In this document: positions 17,703 through 27,136 of the stretch, piece after piece
Layout: each line of letters opens with the position of its first letter
How positions within the stretch are numbered: the first letter of the stretch is position 1
From: 0-14-3-00-62-12 sp034440555
GTDB lineage: Bacteria; Pseudomonadota; Gammaproteobacteria; Xanthomonadales; Ahniellaceae
Direction of reading: 5' to 3'
DNA length: 29,234 nucleotides
NCBI GenBank assembly: GCA_034440555.1
Contig: JAWXCG010000140.1
Span: 1-29,234 of the forward strand
Notes under the pieces: generated by a model
Database searches by the model: none
Told to the model about the DNA's origin: nothing
The model's input: only the letters and a program-made list of their open reading frames with translations
Position numbers and translations under genes: made by a program

Positions 17703-20111
17703 CTATGCGGTCGTGGCACTCGGATGCACGCGCGGAAAAACCACGTCAAATCGCACCCCTTTGTCCGGTTGGGTAGTCAGGGTGATGCGTCCGGCCAGTG
17801 CCTGGGTGACCAGATTGTAGACGATGTGCATGCCCAGGCCGGTGCCACCGGATTCGCGACGCGTGGTGAAGAAGGGCTCAAAAACCCGCTCAGCAATCTG
17901 GGCTTCCATCCCCCGACCGTCATCTTCGTAGCGAAGTCTCAGTTGCTGCTCCTGCTGCTCGACGCTGATACGAAGTTCACCCGCTATGCCGGTAGCGAAG
18001 CCGTGCATGAGTGAGTTCATCACCAGATTGACCACAATCTGATAAATCGCATCAGTGCGGCTGATCGCCTGTATATGTTCGTCGCACACCAGCACGACAC
18101 GGTGTTGCGTGCGCTTGAGTGCTGGATGCAACGAGCGCAAGACCTCGTCCAGATAGTCGCGCATGACAAACTTGCGGATGCTGTGGGTCGATTGGTCGAC
18201 CGCCACCTGCTTGAAACTGCGCACCAGCTCTGCAGCGCGCCGCAGGTTACTCTCGGTCATTGCGCCAGCGCTTTCCAGCGGCCCGATCAAGACATCGGCA
18301 TGCTCAGCCGTGAGTTGCTTCGCCAACGCCGCTTTGATCTCGTGCAGTTGACTGCGCAGGAACGAAATGGCGGTGAGGCCAACGCCCAACGGCGTGTTGA
18401 CTTCATGTGCCACACCGGCAACCAGTCGCCCCAGTGATGCCATCTTTTCCGACTCGATCAGCTCGCTCTGAGTACGTCGCAACGCATCGAAGGCCGTGGT
18501 CAACTGACTATTGGCATCCTGCAGGCTGCGTCGCTCATCCAGCAACTCCTGGGTTCGCGTTTGCACACGCGCATCCAGCTCCCGGGTCAGTTCGAGCAAA
18601 TCAGACTCTACTTCCTTGATTCGTGAAATGTCCCGCTGTGTGCCCAAAACGCGCAGCGCCGCACCGTCAGAAGCGCGCGCCACCGCGCGCCCGCGGCCGA
18701 GTTTCCAGCGCCATTCACCGGCACGATTGCGCAGTCGATAGGACACCTCGAAGTGACTGGTTTTGCCATCGACATGGTCGTGAATGGCTGTCCGGAAAGC
18801 CGGAAAATCATCCACGTGCATATAGGGCGCGAGATCCGATGCGGACGTAATCGGGACCGCAACTCCGACACCACTGTCCAGGTCGGTGCTTACCGGCAAT
18901 AGCTTGCCTGCGACCAGATCCCAATCGAAGAGATTGTCCCCGCTGCCCCAAAGCGCCAGTCGATAACGCTCTTCGGCTTCGGCCAAGCGCTGTTGCTGGG
19001 CGCGCCATTCGGTGACGTCACGCATCGTGCCGATGGATGCGGGTTCGCTGTTGTACTCAACCGCGCCGGCGCGCACTTCAAACAGACGCGGCGTACCGTC
19101 CTTCTTCACCAATTGAATTTCGAACGCCTGGACATCGGTCGAACCGCTTTCCCGTTCGACGCGCCGGCCCTGTTGTTTGGCCAAGTCCTCAGGTGCGATG
19201 CGTGTAAAATAACTGGTGCCTGTCAGCTCGGCGCAGGTGAAATCCAGCGAGCGCGCCAACGCCTCGTTACAGAAAACAATGTTGCCGTGCTGCATCAAGA
19301 AGACGCCGTCTCGACAGTTCTCGACCAGTGAGCGATACAGCCGTTCGGACTGCTCCATGGCCTGCTTCGCCGCCAGCGTGCTGCTGATATCAGAAAGTGT
19401 GCCCTCGTAAAACAGCAACTCGCCGCCAGCGCCATACACGGCACGGGCGTTTTCACTGATCCAAATGATCGCGCCATCGCGACGACGCAACTGCGAAACC
19501 ACGCGTGAGATACGTCCGCCTTGCGCGAGCATCCTTTGCACTTCGGCGCCATGCGCGGTGTCGCAATAAATGTTGGCTGGATCGAACGAACCGTCACGCA
19601 TCAGCTGTTCTGGCGACTCGTAACCGAACATTGCCGCCAGCGCCGGGTTGACATCGATGTAACCGCGCACGCCCGGCCGCCGGCGATAAACACCGATCTC
19701 AGCCTCGGTAAACAGCGAACGAAAGCTCGCCAGCTCGCGCAGGTTGGCCTGACTCTGATCGTCGTGGCGGCGAATGTCCTGCAGCAGCGCAAAGACGTAG
19801 CGTTGCCCTTGCTCCACGACGATTTCGCAACTCGCCAAGCCGTCATAGAAATTTCCATCGCGCGATCGGACAGCAATCGGTTCGCGCACGGAAGCACCAT
19901 GTTGCAGCAGCTGGTCGACAATGGTTTGACGGGCGCGCGCGTCCGGCCATAGTCCGAGCTCCAATGTTGTTCGGCCGACTGCTTCTTCGTGCGAAATGCC
20001 GACGATGGTTTCAAACGCCGGGCTGACGTCGACGATGCGCTGATCGTCAAGGCGGCTGACCAGCACGATGGTGCCGGGCGAGGCGAACATTCTGGCGAGA
20101 TACTCGATCAT
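17703..20111 (-). CDS. Four-PAS-domain soluble sensor histidine kinase
   Basis: An 802-residue kinase starting at ATG 20111 (MIEYLARMFASPG); the longer frame to 20198 depends on a TTG and adds a low-complexity leader. There are four PAS/PAC units at roughly 1-115, 125-245, 250-375 and 378-500, then a coiled coil (about 500-560) and the HisKA domain with phosphoacceptor His569 in LVAGVAHEVNTPLGV. The ATPase domain shows the N box (IVVNLVMNSLMHG), G1 (YEDDGRGM), FEPFFTTRR and the G2 box GGTGLGMHIVYNLV. No transmembrane helix is seen, so it is cytosolic. No cognate regulator lies beside it; it follows the Ser/Thr kinase on the same strand. Confidence 0.93.
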   Translation of the reverse strand: MIEYLARMFASPGTIVLVSRLDDQRIVDVSPAFETIVGISHEEAVGRTTLELGLWPDARARQTIVDQLLQHGASVREPIAVRSRDGNFYDGLASCEIVVEQGQRYVFALLQDIRRHDDQSQANLRELASFRSLFTEAEIGVYRRRPGVRGYIDVNPALAAMFGYESPEQLMRDGSFDPANIYCDTAHGAEVQRMLAQGGRISRVVSQLRRRDGAIIWISENARAVYGAGGELLFYEGTLSDISSTLAAKQAMEQSERLYRSLVENCRDGVFLMQHGNIVFCNEALARSLDFTCAELTGTSYFTRIAPEDLAKQQGRRVERESGSTDVQAFEIQLVKKDGTPRLFEVRAGAVEYNSEPASIGTMRDVTEWRAQQQRLAEAEERYRLALWGSGDNLFDWDLVAGKLLPVSTDLDSGVGVAVPITSASDLAPYMHVDDFPAFRTAIHDHVDGKTSHFEVSYRLRNRAGEWRWKLGRGRAVARASDGAALRVLGTQRDISRIKEVESDLLELTRELDARVQTRTQELLDERRSLQDANSQLTTAFDALRRTQSELIESEKMASLGRLVAGVAHEVNTPLGVGLTAISFLRSQLHEIKAALAKQLTAEHADVLIGPLESAGAMTESNLRRAAELVRSFKQVAVDQSTHSIRKFVMRDYLDEVLRSLHPALKRTQHRVVLVCDEHIQAISRTDAIYQIVVNLVMNSLMHGFATGIAGELRISVEQQEQQLRLRYEDDGRGMEAQIAERVFEPFFTTRRESGGTGLGMHIVYNLVTQALAGRITLTTQPDKGVRFDVVFPRVHPSATTA

Positions 20112-20205
20112 CGAAGGGTCGCCCCGGGAGCGAGATCGGTTGCGGTCCCCGCCACTCCTTGGACATGAGTCTAGCGCCTGCAGCCACGCACCGGGCAAGA
20201 CGCGG

Positions 20206-21921
20206 TCAGGGCGTATCCAGCGACTTCAGGCGCTCGCCAGATACTTCACCGGTGGCGCCGTTCACTGCCACCCACACTGGTTTTCCATCACGAATGATTT
20301 TGACCTCAATTACGACGCGACCGGGCAGCATCAGCAGCTGAGCTTCAACGGCAGTTCCCGGACTGTGCTTGCGCGCCCGCTCCAGCGCGTCGACCAATCC
20401 GATCCGCGCCGACGAGACATCGAGCGAATGATCTTCATCTTCAGCTAATTGCTTGACAACAACGCCATTGACGGCATCCACAACGACATTGATCGTGCGT
20501 TTTCCCGCAGCAAAATCAATCGAGAACTCGCCATGCTCAAACTCGGCGTGATACACCGTCCCATCGCGCACGACCTCAGCTGCGAGCCCGATCGCCGCGC
20601 GCAAATCGATCGCCGTCTCGATTTCGCCAGCTGGGGTCGGCATCATCAACGGAAAAGCCGATCTTTGCGTTGAGACCGACCAATTCCCATAAGCCAACAA
20701 AGCGGCTACCAGCAACGCGACGATCGCACTCGCGAAGGTCCAGTTGCGGCGCGACCTTGGCAACCGCTGCGGCCCAGCTGCGCGTTGCCTGGTCTGGCTC
20801 AGCACGCTTGCACCTGGCTCCAGCCCGTAACTCCCAGCGCGAGCGGCGGGCTCCGGTGCAAGCGCGTGCAGCGGCGGTCGCCCCGCCAATAATGCATCCA
20901 AGTCCTCAATCAATTGCTGCGGCGCCCGATAACGTTCACCGGGATCACGCCAGGTCATTTTCGCAACCACCGCAATCACCCCTCGGGGTGCATCCATTTC
21001 TGCCAACCGATCCACTGGCACGTTGCGTGTCAGCAGTGCGGTGATGGTCGACATCGGATTGCCGCTACCGAAGGCGCGATCGCCAGCGATCAGCTCGAAA
21101 AAAGTCAGGCCCAGGGAAAAAATATCGCTGCGAACGTCCAGCTCGCGATCGCCGACAGCCTGCTCTGGCGACAAGTAGGCCGGCGAACCGACGATCATGC
21201 CCGATTGGGTGAGGGTGCTGTCGGTCGCTGAACCTACTCTGGCCAGTCCAAGATCTGCGAGTTTGGCGGTACCGTCTTTGAGCAACATGATATTGCCCGG
21301 TTTTACATCGCGGTGCACGATGCCGTGTCTCTGCGCGTGGTCCAATGCGCAGGCCACCTGCCGCACGATGCCCGCGGCCTCCTCCCACGGCACCCGTCCA
21401 CGCCGACGCAACACCACATCCATAGACTCCCCGTCGAGAAATTCCATGACGAAGTAGTAGATGCCATGAGCTTCCCCGGCATCGATGCCAGCCACGACGT
21501 TGGGGTGGCTGAGCTTGGCAACGGCGCGCGCCTCGCGCACAAAACGCTCACGCCCGTCCTTGTCGTCAGCAAATTTCTGCAACAGCACTTTGATTCCCAC
21601 CAGTCGATCCATCGAGATCTGTCGCGCTTTGTAGACTGCACCCATTCCACCTTCGGCAATTTTCTCGATGATTTCGTAGCCTGGTATGGTGACCGCCCCG
21701 GTCCTTCCGAGTACGGACTGCAGCAGTGCAGACTGCTGTGCCGAGAGGTAGCCCTTCTTGACATACACCTCGGCGAGCGTCGATTCCAGCCCCATTTCCA
21801 CAACGGTCTGATGCAGCCCGCGGCACTCGTCGACCTGTGCTGGCGTGATCCAACCGCGCTCGACGGCGATCGACTCGAACGTTGCCGAGGGGATGACTGT
21901 GGTCGAGTTATGCGAGCTCAC
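20206..21921 (-). CDS. Membrane Ser/Thr protein kinase with two C-terminal PepSY domains
   Basis: A 571-residue protein with a GTG start at 21921. Residues 1-75 form a helical leader. The PknB-like kinase domain spans about 81-350: glycine loop AEGGMGAVYKA (89-99), ATP-anchoring Lys111, Glu130 of helix C, catalytic HRDVKPGN (Asp205), metal-binding DLG (Asp223) and GSPAYLSPEQ in the activation segment, all needed for activity. A Pro/Arg-rich linker leads to one transmembrane helix (about 394-412). The outer part (about 433-568) consists of two PepSY-like repeats (DLRAAIGLAAEV...VDAVNGVVV; IGLVDALERARK...VNGATGEV). The topology suggests a receptor kinase with a periplasmic PepSY sensor. It precedes the PAS kinase by 95 bases. 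Confidence 0.93.
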   Translation of the reverse strand: MSSHNSTTVIPSATFESIAVERGWITPAQVDECRGLHQTVVEMGLESTLAEVYVKKGYLSAQQSALLQSVLGRTGAVTIPGYEIIEKIAEGGMGAVYKARQISMDRLVGIKVLLQKFADDKDGRERFVREARAVAKLSHPNVVAGIDAGEAHGIYYFVMEFLDGESMDVVLRRRGRVPWEEAAGIVRQVACALDHAQRHGIVHRDVKPGNIMLLKDGTAKLADLGLARVGSATDSTLTQSGMIVGSPAYLSPEQAVGDRELDVRSDIFSLGLTFFELIAGDRAFGSGNPMSTITALLTRNVPVDRLAEMDAPRGVIAVVAKMTWRDPGERYRAPQQLIEDLDALLAGRPPLHALAPEPAARAGSYGLEPGASVLSQTRQRAAGPQRLPRSRRNWTFASAIVALLVAALLAYGNWSVSTQRSAFPLMMPTPAGEIETAIDLRAAIGLAAEVVRDGTVYHAEFEHGEFSIDFAAGKRTINVVVDAVNGVVVKQLAEDEDHSLDVSSARIGLVDALERARKHSPGTAVEAQLLMLPGRVVIEVKIIRDGKPVWVAVNGATGEVSGERLKSLDTP

Positions 21922-21958
21922 GCTATTTTTGGGTCCGTGCCTGGATTATTGGTCCCAG

Positions 21959-21986
21959 ATTCTAACTGCGCCGCCTGCCTTGTGAA
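21959..21986 (-). promoter_or_regulatory. Sigma70-type promoter for the Ser/Thr kinase gene
   Basis: On the minus strand TTCACA (21981-21986), a 16-base spacer and TAGAAT (21959-21964) each match five of six consensus positions. The predicted start of transcription is about 30 bases before the GTG at 21921. Confidence 0.6.
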
Positions 21987-22079
21987 TGCATGGCGTGCCG
22001 ATGACGTAAGTCGCATCCGTCGACTCATTGACCCTTGTCGCGTAGTATCGATGCACCGCATTCGGGAAGGGCGATATCC

Positions 22080-23711
22080 GTGTCTTCCAAAGCGACTAGC
22101 CAGTATGTTCCGCCTGCAGAGCAAGCATGTGGGTTTCTGAGGCGTGCGGTCGCTGCGTGCCTGCTCAGCCTTTCGCTGAGTTTTGCTGCCGCTGGGCAAG
22201 TGCCGGCCGGCGCTGCGGGTGACGATTCCGCAAGGGCCTTTTCCGAGAGTCGCGATCTCGAACACAATGATCTCCAAGTCAATGATCCTGAAGACACCGA
22301 TCCTGACCAGCAAGAACAGGAATCCGATGAGGATGATTCCGACGACTTGCGCGAGCGGCTGACCGAGCGCGAGGACGAGAACCGAGTCGAGAACCCATGG
22401 AGCATCGAGCTGCGCGGGCGGCCTTTGGTTATCAGCGGGGAATACGAAGCAGCCTTGGACTACTTCGATGAGACGGTGCTCGGGGTGCCCGACGAGCACT
22501 TCGATCGCCTGTTGTTCGAACAGGAGCTTGAGACCGAAGTGTTCTATAGCCTCGGCCGCCGCCTATCCGTTTACGCGCAGGCGCGGATTGCCGATGCGCA
22601 CGATCTGCACCACAACACCCCGAATCAGATCAACGATTCTTATGTGGAGCGTGGTGAGATGTGGGTGTACTCGGAAGACATCGCCGGCTCCGGGCTGAGC
22701 GTGGAAGTCGGCCGCCTGGATTTTGAGGACGACCGGCTCTGGTGGTGGGATGAGGATCTAGACGCCATTCGGGTAACTTATGAACGGGGTGAGTTCGAAC
22801 TGTCAGTCGCTGTCGCTCAGGAATTAGCCCCGCGTCGTTCCGATCTGGGCTTTATCGACCCGGAAGACCACAAAGTGCTGCGTTACTTCGGTGAGGCTTC
22901 GTGGGATTGGGCGCCCAATCATGCACTTCAGCTGTTCGGGCTGGCGAGCAGTGATCACTCGTACAACGAGATCATCGACCAGACCGTTTCGCGCGATCGC
23001 GCCGATGAGTCGGACGCGGAATTGACCTGGATCGGATTGCGGGCATCTGGGGCATGGCAGAGCGAAACGCTTGGTCTGCTCGGCTACTGGCTCGATTACG
23101 CCCAGGTGCGGGGCGACGAGCGGCTCGCAGAATTCGGGGAAGAGTCGCCCTCAATGAGCGTAGTCGAGGAAGTGATTCAACGCCGTGTGCGGGGCTGGGC
23201 TTACGATTCCGGGGTGACCTGGATAGCGCCGCTACGCGGCGAGCCGCGCGTTAGTATGGGCTATGCCGTTGGCTCTGACGATCGCAACTCCGAAGACAGT
23301 ATCGATCGTAGTTTTCATCAAACCGGACTGCACGGCAACGAAGTCGGCTTCGGCGGCGTCGAACGCTTCGATCACTATGGGGTGCTGCTAGACCCCGACC
23401 TGTCCAATCTGTCGGTATGGACAGCCGGCATTGGCATCTCGCTGTTCGATGCCAGCTCGTTGGATCTGGTCTACAACCGCTATCGCTTGGGCACTCCGGC
23501 AGATTCTTTGCGTGACGCCAGAATCGATATTGAGCTTACCGGCGAACACCGCGATCTGGGCGAGGCCTTTGATTTGGTGCTCGCGGTAGAAGAATGGACA
23601 AGGGTTGAATTCGAGATGATCGCCTCTGCGCTCAATCCCGGCCCAGCCTTTGCGTCCGATGCGGGTCACTGGCAATGGGGTGGGCTGCTGGTGGTGCGCG
23701 TGGCGTTCTAG
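22080..23711 (+). CDS. AlgE-like outer-membrane beta-barrel (alginate export family)
   Basis: A 543-residue exported protein. GTG at 22080 has GGAAGGG eight bases upstream and is preferred over the TTG at 22035. The hydrophobic signal core is AVAACLLSLSLSFAAAGQ (about 23-40). Residues 48-105 are extremely acidic (Asp/Glu runs), and the barrel then follows with WSIELRGRPLVISGEYEAAL and LSVYAQARIADAHDL-type alternating strands. The end VVRVAF, with terminal Phe, fits the C-terminal recognition signal for barrel insertion. AlgE-family channels pass anionic polysaccharides; no alginate genes are nearby, so the substrate is not known. The divergent Ser/Thr kinase gene shares its upstream region. 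Confidence 0.8.
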   Translation: MSSKATSQYVPPAEQACGFLRRAVAACLLSLSLSFAAAGQVPAGAAGDDSARAFSESRDLEHNDLQVNDPEDTDPDQQEQESDEDDSDDLRERLTEREDENRVENPWSIELRGRPLVISGEYEAALDYFDETVLGVPDEHFDRLLFEQELETEVFYSLGRRLSVYAQARIADAHDLHHNTPNQINDSYVERGEMWVYSEDIAGSGLSVEVGRLDFEDDRLWWWDEDLDAIRVTYERGEFELSVAVAQELAPRRSDLGFIDPEDHKVLRYFGEASWDWAPNHALQLFGLASSDHSYNEIIDQTVSRDRADESDAELTWIGLRASGAWQSETLGLLGYWLDYAQVRGDERLAEFGEESPSMSVVEEVIQRRVRGWAYDSGVTWIAPLRGEPRVSMGYAVGSDDRNSEDSIDRSFHQTGLHGNEVGFGGVERFDHYGVLLDPDLSNLSVWTAGIGISLFDASSLDLVYNRYRLGTPADSLRDARIDIELTGEHRDLGEAFDLVLAVEEWTRVEFEMIASALNPGPAFASDAGHWQWGGLLVVRVAF

Positions 23712-23736
23712 TAAGCGGGTTTGTCGCCCTGCCGGT

Positions 23737-24924
23737 CTACACGGCTGTTCCCGCCGCGTATCCCGAGGCCCATGCCCACTGGAAATTGTAGCCGCCCAGC
23801 CAGCCGGTGACATCGACCACTTCGCCAATGAAATACAAGCCTGGAATATGCTTGGACTGCATCGTAGTTGACGAGAGCGCATCGGTGTCGACGCCGCCCA
23901 TGGTGACCTCCGCCGTACGGTAGCCCTCGGTGCCGCTCGCGATCAGTGGCCAGTGCTGCAACTGAGTTGAAATCGCGCGAAGTTCTGGATCGTTGAACTG
24001 CCGCATCGGTCGACTGGCAAACCAGTGCTCGCACAGACGCTCCGCCAATCGTCTGGGAATCAGATCGCCCAATACCGTGCGCAACTCGGCTGCCGGGCGC
24101 TGCGCTTGCAGCGCTTTGAGCAGTGCGAATGCGTCAGATTGCGGCAGCAAGTCCAGACGCAGTTCGTCGCCGGGGTTCCAATACGACGAAATTTGCAAAA
24201 TCGCTGGACCGCTGACGCCACGATGGGTAATCAGCATGAAGCTATTGAACTGTTGACCGTTGCAGCTCGCGCTCACCGCTAAAGCCACTCCGCTAAGGTC
24301 GCGCAAACGTTCTTGATGCTTGCCCGAAAGCGTCAGCGGTACCAGCCCCGCACGCGTCGGCAACACGCCATGACCAAACTGGCGTGCCAACTCGTAGCCA
24401 AATCCGCTAGCGCCCATGCTCGGGATCGACAATCCACCGCACGCTACGACCAACGCTGGTGCCGACAATGCGCCCAGCGCGGTGTAAACGCGGAAGCCTT
24501 CGCTGGAGTGCACTACGCGTTCGACGGGGCATTGGGTATCGATGTGCACACCGGCCGCAGTGCACTCCTGAAGCAGCATGGCCACGATTTGTTTGGACGA
24601 CTCATCGCAAAACAGTTGACCGAGCTCTTTCTCGTGGTAGGCGATGCCGTGACGCTCAACCATCTCGATAAAATGGGAGGGCGTGTAACGCGCCAGCGCC
24701 GACTTGCAGAAATGGGGGTTGGCCGAGAGAAAATTCTGCGCAGTGGTTCCGGTGTTGGTAAAATTGCAGCGCCCGCCACCTGACATCAGGATCTTTTTCC
24801 CGCAGCGGCTGGCGTGCTCGATCACGCGCACCCGGCGCCCGCGCCGACCTGCCGTGAGCGCGCACATCAGTCCAGCCGCTCCGCCGCCAATCACGATGAC
24901 GTCAGCGTGATCGCTCAATGCCAT
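23737..24924 (-). CDS. BaiN/YhiN (HI0933)-family FAD-dependent oxidoreductase
   Basis: A 395-residue flavoprotein. The Rossmann motif VIGGGAAGLM (11-20) binds FAD. KKILMSGGGRCNFTN (about 43-57), GGLSIPSMGASGFGYELA, and the C-terminal VTMGGVD...IPGLYFIGEVVDV...GGYNFQWAWASGYAAG are signatures of the HI0933/YhiN family. The physiological substrate is not settled for most members. The start ATG is at 24924. The gene is convergent with the AlgE-like gene with only about 25 bases between them, and no terminator is visible there. Confidence 0.93.
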   Translation of the reverse strand: MALSDHADVIVIGGGAAGLMCALTAGRRGRRVRVIEHASRCGKKILMSGGGRCNFTNTGTTAQNFLSANPHFCKSALARYTPSHFIEMVERHGIAYHEKELGQLFCDESSKQIVAMLLQECTAAGVHIDTQCPVERVVHSSEGFRVYTALGALSAPALVVACGGLSIPSMGASGFGYELARQFGHGVLPTRAGLVPLTLSGKHQERLRDLSGVALAVSASCNGQQFNSFMLITHRGVSGPAILQISSYWNPGDELRLDLLPQSDAFALLKALQAQRPAAELRTVLGDLIPRRLAERLCEHWFASRPMRQFNDPELRAISTQLQHWPLIASGTEGYRTAEVTMGGVDTDALSSTTMQSKHIPGLYFIGEVVDVTGWLGGYNFQWAWASGYAAGTAV

Positions 24925-25203
24925 TGGCAGGACGCAGCATCAGTTTGACAAGACATTTGGCAATCGCACGCCAATTCGCGACTAGAGAAGCAGGCCTTGC
25001 ACGCCATCGATGCATCCGAACCAGAGTGTGGACGCCATTGTAGTTCGCCTTTGCACCGGCACGCGGTAAACGGCGTGCCGCGTCGCCAGCGGGGTTCTCA
25101 GGGCACCCGCAGTCGCAGATTCTGCACCACCGCGCCCGCGCACGCTTGCGCCCGCCCGTCATCTCAACGAGCATGCGCAGCCATGTCGGACTTGAGTTGC
25201 TGG
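24925..25203. other. Divergent intergenic region
   Basis: 279 bases between the two divergent FAD oxidoreductases. TTGACA occurs on the plus strand near 24949, but no suitable -10 box follows at 16-18 bases. Reading frames extend into it from the downstream gene, but without family similarity. No further feature is seen. Confidence 0.4.
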
Positions 25204-26808
25204 ATGTTGCGCCTGACCGAAATCAAATTGCCGCTGGACCATCCGAATGAGGCGTTGCAGGCAGCAATCCTGGAGCGGTTGGGCATTGGTGCAGACCAGC
25301 TTTTGCGTTTTTCAGTGTTCAAACGCAGCTATGACGCACGCAAGCGCAGCGCGATACTGTTGATCTACACCGTCGATGTAGAGCTGCACCACGCGGCCAT
25401 TGCGGCGGTATCCAGGCGCAGCATCACGCATGTCGGGCCCAGTCCCGACATGCGCTACAAGTTTGTAGCGCAGGCACCGAGCACGCTCACCTCACGCCCG
25501 GTAGTCATCGGTTTCGGCCCCTGCGGGCTGTTCGCGGCGTTGATCCTGGCGCAGATGGGCTTCCGACCGATCGTGCTTGAGCGCGGAAAAGAGGTGCGCG
25601 AACGCACGCGCGACACCTTTGGCCTTTGGCGCGGCGGCAAGCTCAATCCGGAATCCAATGTGCAATTCGGTGAGGGCGGTGCCGGGACATTTTCCGATGG
25701 CAAGTTATGGAGTCAGGTCAAGGATGCGCAGCATTACGGCCGCAAGGTGCTTGAGGAGTTTGTGCGAGCCGGAGCGCCGGAGGAAATCCTCTACGTGAGC
25801 AAGCCGCACATTGGCACTTTTCGACTGGTGAGCATGATCGAAAAGATGCGCGCCAATATCGAATCGCTTGGCGGTGAGATCCGCTTCAGTGCGCGCGTCC
25901 AAGACCTGTTGATCGAAGACGGCCGCGTCAGCGGTCTGCGCCTGGACACCGGCGAGGAGATGCCCTGTACGCAAGTGGTGCTGGCGATCGGGCACAGCGC
26001 TCGCGATACCTTTGAAATGTTGCACGAACGCGGCGTGCATCTGGAGGCCAAACCGTTCTCGATCGGGTTTCGCATCGAACATCCGCAGTCGCTGATCGAT
26101 CGCGCACGCTTTGGTGAGTTTGCCGGTCATCCGGTACTCGGCGCCGCTGACTATCGTCTCGTGCACCACTGCCGAAATGGGCGCTCCGTCTACAGTTTCT
26201 GCATGTGTCCCGGTGGCACCGTGGTGGCTGCCACTTCAGAGCTCGGCCAGGTCGTGACCAATGGCATGAGCCAGTATTCGCGCAACGAGCGCAACGCCAA
26301 CGCTGGGCTGGTGGTCGGTATCAGTCCCACAGACTACCCCGGCGGTCCACTTGCCGGCATCGCGTTCCAACGACATTGGGAACGCCAGGCGTATGTTCTC
26401 GGCGGCAACGACTATCGTGCCCCGGCACAACTCGTCGGCGATTTTCTAAACGCTCGACCCTCGCAGGAGTTCGGTGCAGTAATGCCCTCGTATACGCCGG
26501 GCGTGCGCCTCGGTGACTTGAGCAGTGCCCTGCCTGACTATGCGATCGGCGCGATTCGTGAGGCGATTCCAGCGCTTGATCGTCAACTCAAGGGATTTGC
26601 GATGCGCGACGCGGTGCTCACCGCAGTCGAGACGCGCACCTCATCACCCATTCGAATCACTCGCGGCAACGACTATCAGAGCATCAACACGCGCGGCCTG
26701 TATCCCGCTGGCGAGGGCGCCAGCTATGCTGGTGGCATCTACTCTGCGGCCATTGACGGAATTGAGGTCGCGCAAGCGGTGGCGCTCGCGATCACCGGCG
26801 CCGCCTGA
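25204..26808 (+). CDS. FAD-dependent dehydrogenase (COG2509-type)
   Basis: A 534-residue flavoprotein starting at ATG 25204 (MLRLTEIKLPLDHP), which gives the common N-terminus of this family; an ATG at 25183 adds seven residues and remains possible. An N-terminal alpha/beta domain (1-95) precedes the FAD-binding VVIGFGPCGLFAAL (about 99-112). SNVQFGEGGAGTFSDGKLWS (about 154-173), RFSVGF-like FSIGFRIEHPQ and the terminal GLYPAGEGASYAGGIYSAAIDGI motif complete the pattern. Widespread in bacteria with unknown substrate. The two adjacent flavoproteins are from different families, so this is not a duplication. Confidence 0.92.
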   Translation: MLRLTEIKLPLDHPNEALQAAILERLGIGADQLLRFSVFKRSYDARKRSAILLIYTVDVELHHAAIAAVSRRSITHVGPSPDMRYKFVAQAPSTLTSRPVVIGFGPCGLFAALILAQMGFRPIVLERGKEVRERTRDTFGLWRGGKLNPESNVQFGEGGAGTFSDGKLWSQVKDAQHYGRKVLEEFVRAGAPEEILYVSKPHIGTFRLVSMIEKMRANIESLGGEIRFSARVQDLLIEDGRVSGLRLDTGEEMPCTQVVLAIGHSARDTFEMLHERGVHLEAKPFSIGFRIEHPQSLIDRARFGEFAGHPVLGAADYRLVHHCRNGRSVYSFCMCPGGTVVAATSELGQVVTNGMSQYSRNERNANAGLVVGISPTDYPGGPLAGIAFQRHWERQAYVLGGNDYRAPAQLVGDFLNARPSQEFGAVMPSYTPGVRLGDLSSALPDYAIGAIREAIPALDRQLKGFAMRDAVLTAVETRTSSPIRITRGNDYQSINTRGLYPAGEGASYAGGIYSAAIDGIEVAQAVALAITGAA

Positions 26809-26978
26809 GTCACTTACGCGTACCGTGTCGCAGCAACATTTGGAGCGCCGGTAGATCTGCGGGCTTTCAATGTGCTAAACGCGCTCAACATCCGCATGCA
26901 CCAGGCGAGCGAGCGCCACATCCTGCATCCCACCCCTATTCCCTGCGTCGGCGACTACTATGCTGTGGCCCGCTCCAT

Positions 26979-27115
26979 TTAGGGAACCGCTGAACAAGTC
27001 CGGAGCCAGGATAGCCCCTGAGTCAGCGGGCGAAAAACCGCAGGTTTTTTCGGGTTTGGCAAGCAATAAGCAGTGTGGCGAAGACGAAGTGCTGACTTAT
27101 TCAGACCTTTCTTTG
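26979..27115. repeat. 137-bp palindromic repeat, copy 2 (family A, inverted)
   Basis: Reverse-complement orientation compared with copies 1 and 3, same length of 137 bases. It starts TTAGGGAACCGCTGAACAAG, holds the AAAAACC-GCA-GGTTTTT hairpin and CCCCTGAGTCAGCGGG, and ends TCAGACCTTTCTTTGA. The terminal 8-mers are slightly degraded compared with the perfect ends of copies 1 and 3. It ends just before the hypothetical gene at 27137. Confidence 0.9.
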
Positions 27116-27136
27116 ATGTTTCACCTGAGGAATCAC

